Part shown: positions 59,446 through 64,000 of the stretch, in pieces
How the letters are laid out: every line of letters starts with the position of its first letter
Numbering within the stretch: position 1 is the first letter of the stretch
Origin: Prodigiosinella aquatilis
GTDB lineage: Bacteria > Pseudomonadota > Gammaproteobacteria > Enterobacterales > Enterobacteriaceae
Assembly (NCBI GenBank): GCA_030388725.1
Contig: CP128857.1
Location: 3,906,001-3,970,000, forward strand
Direction of reading: 5' to 3'
DNA length: 64,000 nt
The notes under the pieces: generated by a model
The model's input: the letters and a program-made list of their open reading frames with translations, nothing else
Database searches by the model: none
What the model was told of the DNA's origin: nothing
Position numbers and translations under genes: made by a program

Positions 59446-59627
59446 CAGGGCGTGAGAGTAAGTAATGAAACAAGCGATTACCATTTTTGTTCTGTTGAGA
59501 TCAACATCGAAGAAAGAGACATGGCCGACCAAGAACTCGGTACTGTGGTGCATTATGGTACAGAAGAAACTCGCTGCTCAATAAAGGTAAATTACGGCGA
59601 TTCGCCCCATGGAGGCAACCAGAGAAA

Positions 59628-59661
59628 CGGGCAATAAAACACGCCAGTGATTAATTGCCCG
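59628..59661. terminator. Hairpin between convergent bsmA and rlmB
   Basis: CGGGCAAT (59628-59635) and ATTGCCCG (59654-59661) form a perfect 8-bp stem with an 18-nt loop, 17 bp past the rlmB stop. The remaining 180 bp after bsmA contain no supported gene. Confidence 0.45.
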
Positions 59662-59678
59662 CCACAGAAAAATCCGCT

Positions 59679-60410
59679 TCAGCTACGCTGACGCACCACC
59701 TCAAACAGGCAGATCCCCGTCGCCACAGAGACGTTCAAGGAAGAAACGCTACCCGCCATCGGGATGCTGATCAACTCGTCGCAATGCTCTCTGGTCAACC
59801 GGCGCATGCCCTCACCCTCGGCACCCATGACCAGCGCCAACGGGCCATTCAGTTTACTTTGGTACAACGTATGGTCAGCTTCCCCAGCCGTGCCCACAAT
59901 CCAGATATTCTGTTCCTGCAGAAAACGCAGTGTACGCGCCAGATTAGTGACGCGGATCAGCGGTACATTTTCCGCTGCACCACAAGCTACTTTCTTCACT
60001 GTAGCGTTTAATTGGGCAGAACGATCACGTGGGACAATAACCGCATGGATGCCGGCAGCATCGGCGCTACGCAAGCAGGCACCGAGATTGTACGGATCCG
60101 TCACACCATCCAACACCAGTAGAAACGGTGTATCCAGTGACGACAACAAGTCGGGCAGATCATTTTCCTGATATTGCCGACCCTCCTTCACTCTGGCGAC
60201 AATCCCCTGATGTACAGCGCCCTCGACTTTGGTATCCAGCCACTGACGGTTGGCAACCTGTATCGCGATACCGCTGGATTCCAGTTCCGCAATCAGCGGC
60301 TGCAAACGACGATCTTCACGTCCTTTTAGGATGAATACTTCCAGAAAGCGCTGAGGATCGCGCTCCAACAGGGCTTTAACCGCATGGATACCGTAAATAA
60401 TTTCGCTCAT
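59679..60410 (-). CDS. rlmB: 23S rRNA (guanosine2251-2'-O)-methyltransferase RlmB
   Basis: RlmB methylates the ribose of G2251 in the peptidyl-transferase P loop. The 243-residue protein (same as E. coli) has the N-terminal L30e-like substrate-binding domain (MSEIIYGIHAVKALLERDP). The SPOUT domain carries the three trmH motifs: DPYNLGACLRSADAAG (about 112), LVMGAEGEGMRRLTREHCD (about 191) and GSVSSLNVSVATGICLFE (about 220). It follows rnr on the same strand after 85 bp containing a GC-rich hairpin. Confidence 0.97.
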   Translation of the reverse strand: MSEIIYGIHAVKALLERDPQRFLEVFILKGREDRRLQPLIAELESSGIAIQVANRQWLDTKVEGAVHQGIVARVKEGRQYQENDLPDLLSSLDTPFLLVLDGVTDPYNLGACLRSADAAGIHAVIVPRDRSAQLNATVKKVACGAAENVPLIRVTNLARTLRFLQEQNIWIVGTAGEADHTLYQSKLNGPLALVMGAEGEGMRRLTREHCDELISIPMAGSVSSLNVSVATGICLFEVVRQRS

Positions 60411-60433
60411 TGATGCTCTTCAATAGTGGTAAA

Positions 60434-60450
60434 CGGGCGGCAACCGCCCG
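60434..60450 (-). repeat. GC-rich hairpin between rnr and rlmB
   Basis: CGGGCGG (60434-60440) and CCGCCCG (60444-60450) form a perfect 7-bp stem with a 3-nt loop. On the minus strand a short TTTACC follows. It could weakly attenuate rlmB or protect the rnr 3' end. Confidence 0.4.
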
Positions 60451-60495
60451 CTATCATTTCAATCAATCATCGGCATATCACCGATACCACAGAGA

Positions 60496-62949
60496 TCACT
60501 CTGCGGTTTTTTTGTTTGCCCGCTTTGCTTTGGTCGCGGCCGCAATTTTACGTGTTTTTTCCACGTTCTTTTTGGCTTTGTCCGTTTTCTTTTTCGGCTT
60601 GTCTGTCGACTTGGCCACGGTTTTGCCCTTCCGTTCTCCTTCATTACGGAACGCCTTATCCGGCTCAAAATTGGTACGCGGGCTTACCCGACGACGACGG
60701 GTAGGTTTTTCTTCCCGATCATTGCTTTTCCTGGTGCGCTCACGGGCGGTTTTCCCTTCTCCCCGCACTTTCCGGGTACTGGAAACCAGTGCAAAATCGA
60801 TATTGCGTTCATCCATATGTACCGCTTCCACACGGATTTCCACTTCATCGCCCAGCCGATAAACCTGGCCACGGGATTCACCGATCAAACGCTGACCAAC
60901 GTTATCATAACGATAGTAATCGTTATCCAGCGTGGAGACATGCACCAGGCCGTCGATGAAAAGATCGTTCAGGCGAACAAAGAAACCAAAACCCGTCACA
61001 CTGGCAATAATACCGGTAAAGACGCTACCTACATGATCCTGCATGAAATCACATTTCAGCCAGTCCGATACATAACGAGTGGCTTCATCCGCACGGCGTT
61101 CAGTCATCGAACAGTGTTGGCCCAGTTGTAGCATTTCCTGGAAGTCACTGTGCCAGCCTCCGGTTGGAGTCCAACGTTCCTTACGTGCACCAAGCAGATA
61201 TTTAATTGCACGATGCAGTGAAAGATCAGGATAACGACGAATCGGCGAAGTGAAATGCGCATACGACGTCAACGCCAGACCAAAGTGTCCGCGGTTTTCC
61301 GGATCGTACACCGCCTGCTTCATTGAGCGCAGCAGCATGGTTTGCAACATTTCATGATCGGGGCGTTCGGCGACCTCGTTCATCAACTCGGCGTAATCTT
61401 TCGGCTGCGGTTTCATGCCGCCTTTTAATGTCAGCCCCAGCTCTCCCAGCACACTGCGCAACGCCAGGACATGATCTTCACTCGGCTGATCATGCACACG
61501 AAATAATGCCGGCTCTTCGTTTTTCTCCACAAATCTGGCTGCCGAGATATTCGCCAGAATCATGCACTCTTCAATCAGTTTATGCGCATCGTTACGCACC
61601 ACTGCCTCGACCCGCTCAATCCGGCGTTCGGCGTTAAAAATAAACTTGGCTTCTTCCGTTTCGAACGCAATACCGCCGCGGACATCCCGGGCATGTTCCA
61701 ACACCTTATATAAACGGTGCAGTTCTTCCAGCGGCGTCACCAGTGAATGATACTGGGCGCGCAACTCTTCATCGCCCTGCAAAATATGCCACACCTTGGT
61801 ATAGGTGAGACGGGCGTGGGAACTCATCACCGCTTCGTAGAATTTGTAAGACGTGAGTTTACCTTGCTCTGAGACCGTCATTTCGCACACCATACACAGA
61901 CGATCTACCTGTGGATTCAGCGAGCACAGTCCATTGGAGAGCACTTCCGGCAGCATGGGAACAACTTGGGAAGGAAAGTAAACCGACGTGCCGCGGGCGT
62001 GAGCCTCGTTATCCAACGGGGTATTAGGCCGGACATAATAACTGACATCAGCAATAGCGACCCACAAACGCCAACCGCCACCACGTTTTTTCTCGCAGAA
62101 AACGGCGTCATCAAAATCACGGGCATCTTCACCATCAATTGTTACCAGTGGTAGTTCACGGAGATCCACCCGACCTTTCTTGGCATTTTCCGGCACCTCT
62201 TCAGCAAGATCACGTACTTGCTCTTCTACTTTAGGTGGCCAGGTATGCGGTATTTCGTTGGTGCGCAGGGCAATGTCTACCGCCAGCCCGGTGCCCATGT
62301 TGTCTCCGAGGATCTCGACGATTTTCCCTACCGCCTTGGTGCGGCGTGTAGCACGCTGAGTCAGCTCTACAACCACCACGAACCCCATCCGCGCACCGCC
62401 AATAAATTCCGGCGGGATCAGGATATCGAAACACAGGCGACTGTCGTCCGGCACGACAAAACCAGTACCAGCGTCAACAAAATAGCGGCCAACAATCTGC
62501 CCGGTACGAGGTTCAAGAATACGGACAATACGCCCTTCTCGGCGCCCCTTACGGTCTTCACCCAACGGTTGGGCTAATACGACATCGCCATGAATGGCAA
62601 TTTTCATTTGCTCTGCCGATAAGTAGAGATCGTCCTTGCGACCTTCCACCCGCAGAAAACCATAACCATCGCGGTGACCAATAACCTTACCGCGCAGCAG
62701 ATCCAGTTTTTCCGGCAGCGCATAGCACTGGCGACGGGTAAAGACCAACTGCCCATCACGTTCCATGGCCCGCAAGCGGCGGCGTAACGCTTCAAGCTGT
62801 TCATCGGTAGTTAATGCCAGATCAGTTGCCAACTCCTCACGGCTGATTGGCGTATCCCGCTTGGCAATGTGCGCCAGAATATATTCACGACTGGGAATTG
62901 GGGATTCGTATTTCTCTGCTTCTCGTTCCAAAAATGGATCTTTTGACAT
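60496..62949 (-). CDS. rnr: Ribonuclease R
   Basis: RNase R is a processive 3'-5' exoribonuclease that degrades structured RNA and works with trans-translation; it rises in cold and stationary phase. The 817-residue protein (E. coli 813) has the N-terminal helix-turn-helix and cold-shock domains. The RNB catalytic domain has the acidic cluster TIDGEDARDFDDAV (about 275). An S1 domain (about 645-725: GVIAS/GIIASVTGFGFFVRL type) and a long Lys-rich tail follow. The start at 62949 (MSKDPFLEREAEKY) has GGAGG seven bases before it; the open frame extends 16 codons further, but that lacks support. It lies downstream of nsrR, as in E. coli. Confidence 0.96.
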   Translation of the reverse strand: MSKDPFLEREAEKYESPIPSREYILAHIAKRDTPISREELATDLALTTDEQLEALRRRLRAMERDGQLVFTRRQCYALPEKLDLLRGKVIGHRDGYGFLRVEGRKDDLYLSAEQMKIAIHGDVVLAQPLGEDRKGRREGRIVRILEPRTGQIVGRYFVDAGTGFVVPDDSRLCFDILIPPEFIGGARMGFVVVVELTQRATRRTKAVGKIVEILGDNMGTGLAVDIALRTNEIPHTWPPKVEEQVRDLAEEVPENAKKGRVDLRELPLVTIDGEDARDFDDAVFCEKKRGGGWRLWVAIADVSYYVRPNTPLDNEAHARGTSVYFPSQVVPMLPEVLSNGLCSLNPQVDRLCMVCEMTVSEQGKLTSYKFYEAVMSSHARLTYTKVWHILQGDEELRAQYHSLVTPLEELHRLYKVLEHARDVRGGIAFETEEAKFIFNAERRIERVEAVVRNDAHKLIEECMILANISAARFVEKNEEPALFRVHDQPSEDHVLALRSVLGELGLTLKGGMKPQPKDYAELMNEVAERPDHEMLQTMLLRSMKQAVYDPENRGHFGLALTSYAHFTSPIRRYPDLSLHRAIKYLLGARKERWTPTGGWHSDFQEMLQLGQHCSMTERRADEATRYVSDWLKCDFMQDHVGSVFTGIIASVTGFGFFVRLNDLFIDGLVHVSTLDNDYYRYDNVGQRLIGESRGQVYRLGDEVEIRVEAVHMDERNIDFALVSSTRKVRGEGKTARERTRKSNDREEKPTRRRRVSPRTNFEPDKAFRNEGERKGKTVAKSTDKPKKKTDKAKKNVEKTRKIAAATKAKRANKKTAE

Positions 62950-62989
62950 AGCGGTTCCTCCGTTGTCATCAGCAGGAGGCTGAACAAAT

Positions 62990-63415
62990 TTATTCAACCA
63001 AAAGCAATTTGTAGAGCGGTGGGTTCTCTTTAACCATATCGGCGAGGGTATATTTATCCAGTTCCACCAAAAAGTTTTGCACCGCCTGTTGAAGCACCTG
63101 CTTTAACCGGCAGGCTGAAGTGATATGGCAAAATTCATGGCTACAGTTAACCAGTGCCAAAGGCTCCAGTTCACGAACCACATCACCGATGCGGATAGTG
63201 GCAGGATCTTTGCCCAGCCGTATGCCTCCGTTTTTACCTCGTATCGCGGTTACCAATCCGGCTCGGCTTAACTGATTGATGATTTTGACCATATGGTTAC
63301 GTGAGACGCCATACACTTCAGTGACTTCTGAAATGCTGGTCATTCGCCCTTCTGGCAGTGACGCCATGTAAATCAGCGCCCGTAAACCATAATCCGTAAA
63401 GCTTGTTAACTGCAC
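62990..63415 (-). CDS. nsrR: Nitric oxide-sensing repressor NsrR
   Basis: NsrR is an Rrf2-family repressor with a [4Fe-4S] or [2Fe-2S] cluster that is destroyed by NO, derepressing NO-detoxifying genes such as hmp. The 141-residue protein (same as E. coli) has the winged-helix start MQLTSFTDYGLRALIYMA and the DNA-recognition stretch SRNHMVKIINQLSRAGLV. The cluster cysteines are Cys91, Cys96 and Cys102 (NCSHEFCHITSAC). It lies 40 bp upstream of rnr, forming the conserved nsrR-rnr-rlmB run. Confidence 0.96.
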   Translation of the reverse strand: MQLTSFTDYGLRALIYMASLPEGRMTSISEVTEVYGVSRNHMVKIINQLSRAGLVTAIRGKNGGIRLGKDPATIRIGDVVRELEPLALVNCSHEFCHITSACRLKQVLQQAVQNFLVELDKYTLADMVKENPPLYKLLLVE

Positions 63416-63820
63416 ATAAACCTCTGGAACCTCAGGGTATCAATCGCTGGTATGTCAAGAGTACATGGTGATTTTCACCATAAACTATTAACAAGAACCA
63501 GGTATTACGCAATGGCACACATAAACACACTCTCGAAACACATGCTCATTTTTTATCGGTAGATGATAAACCAGCCGTAAACATCAGGGCTAATCATTTA
63601 ATGCAAAGTAGAAACATCTTCTGCTTTTTAAAACAGAATTCACGTTAACGAGGCCAGCAATGTCGTAAAAGATAAGTGAAATGTTTTTCCATACACGATA
63701 ATTATTTTGTTATGTTCTGAACGTATTATTACTGCAGAACATAGCGCCCAGCGATACCTTGCCACGTTCTGTCAATTATTCTTTATCTTCATTACCTGTA
63801 CACCTTAGGAAAGGGACATC
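63416..63820. other. Intergenic region between nsrR and a chemoreceptor gene
   Basis: 405 bp with no supported gene; it must carry the nsrR promoter and that of the rightward chemoreceptor. The one clear structure is a 9-bp inverted repeat at 63711-63743. No good sigma-28 promoter was found (AGCGATAC near 63750 matches the -10 box only partly). Confidence 0.4.
63711..63743. repeat. 9-bp inverted repeat upstream of the chemoreceptor gene
   Basis: TATGTTCTG (63711-63719) and CAGAACATA (63735-63743) are perfect inverted arms separated by 15 nt, ending 77 bp before the start codon. It may be an operator or an mRNA-leader hairpin. Confidence 0.45.
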
Positions 63821-64000
63821 ATGCGTCTGAGAAATATCTCCATCCGTGCCAGCTTATTGGTATTACTGTTACTCATCACACTTCTTCTGCTGATTGTCAG
63901 CGGCATGGGCATTCAGTCCATCAACAAAAGCCGGGAATCTCTCACCGCATTAAACCGGATTCAAGGCACACAATTAGGCGGGTTGATGGATGGCTATAAC
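63821..64000 (+). CDS. Methyl-accepting chemotaxis protein (N-terminal fragment, cut by window edge)
   Basis: Only the first 60 residues are in the window. They show a basic start (MRLRNISIRASLLVLLLLIT), a long hydrophobic first transmembrane helix (about 12-30) and the beginning of a four-helix-bundle periplasmic sensor (INKSRESLTALNRIQGTQLG). This is the pattern of Tar/Tsr-type receptors of enterobacteria. AGGAAAGG lies about 7 bases before the ATG. The ligand cannot be guessed. It is divergent from nsrR, and in E. coli this position holds a different gene. Confidence 0.85.
   Translation, partial: MRLRNISIRASLLVLLLLITLLLLIVSGMGIQSINKSRESLTALNRIQGTQLGGLMDGYN

Noticed and set aside
59452..59637. 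61-codon plus-strand frame after bsmA
   Set aside because: Weak start context, no family resemblance, and it runs into the bsmA/rlmB hairpin.
1..64000. CRISPR arrays, insertion sequences, prophage, tRNA or rRNA genes
   Set aside because: No evenly spaced direct repeats, transposase-like proteins, phage genes or cloverleaf/rRNA sequences were recognised by eye.

Overview
The window is chromosomal DNA from a gamma-proteobacterium of the order Enterobacterales. The gene complement and neighbourhoods (mazG-pyrG next to relA-rlmD and barA; plsY/folB/uppP/cca/ygiM/ygiF/glnE/hldE; ppa/ytfP/tamBA/msrA/ytfL/ytfK/ytfJ/cysQ; rpsF-priB-rpsR-rplI; rlmB-rnr-nsrR) fit a soft-rot plant pathogen of the Dickeya/Pectobacterium type. 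Family assignments come from reading the proteins and recalled homologues. No database search was possible.

Layout. (1) 1-8174: CTP synthase (cut by the window edge), MazG, the ppGpp synthetase RelA, the rRNA methyltransferase RlmD and, divergently, the BarA hybrid kinase. (2) 8224-17676: a complete hexarate catabolic locus. gudP-gudX-gudD-garL-garR-garK run leftward and garD runs rightward from a shared 640-bp control region with a CRP-like site. Together they import D-glucarate/galactarate, dehydrate them, cleave the keto-deoxy acid to pyruvate plus tartronate semialdehyde, and carry the latter through glycerate to phosphoglycerate. (3) 17677-20814: an AT-rich accessory island with a shortened Aer-like chemoreceptor that has lost its membrane part, a decayed copy of the garD 3' end, and two FlxA-like genes, one behind a near-consensus sigma-28 promoter. 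(4) 20887-34314: housekeeping genes (ypeB, ligA, hldE, glnE, ygiF, ygiM, cca, uppP, folB, plsY, ppa). (5) 34422-45487: envelope assembly (tamAB), methionine sulfoxide repair, the ytfL/ytfK/ytfJ/cysQ block and a DUF2502 gene.

(6) 46083-55674 is the most interesting part: a nitrogen-scavenging operon between cysQ and fklB. A near-consensus sigma-70 promoter is followed by a roughly 125-nt leader with a stem-loop and an intrinsic terminator. Then come a five-gene urea/amide-type ABC importer, a formamidase, an AmiC-like amide sensor, an AmiR-like ANTAR antiterminator and a tandem nitrilase-fold protein. The leader stem-loop carries a hexanucleotide loop with A at position 1 and G at position 4, as expected for an ANTAR protein target. 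I propose that AmiC/AmiR control the whole operon by reading through the terminator at 46169-46210. The last gene appears frameshifted, and its second nitrilase domain lacks the catalytic Cys and Lys.

(7) 55715-64000: fklB, an OapA/YtfB-type gene, the rpsF-priB-rpsR-rplI operon with its S6:S18 leader, bsmA, rlmB, rnr, nsrR and the start of another chemoreceptor. I saw no rRNA, tRNA, CRISPR array, insertion sequence or prophage.
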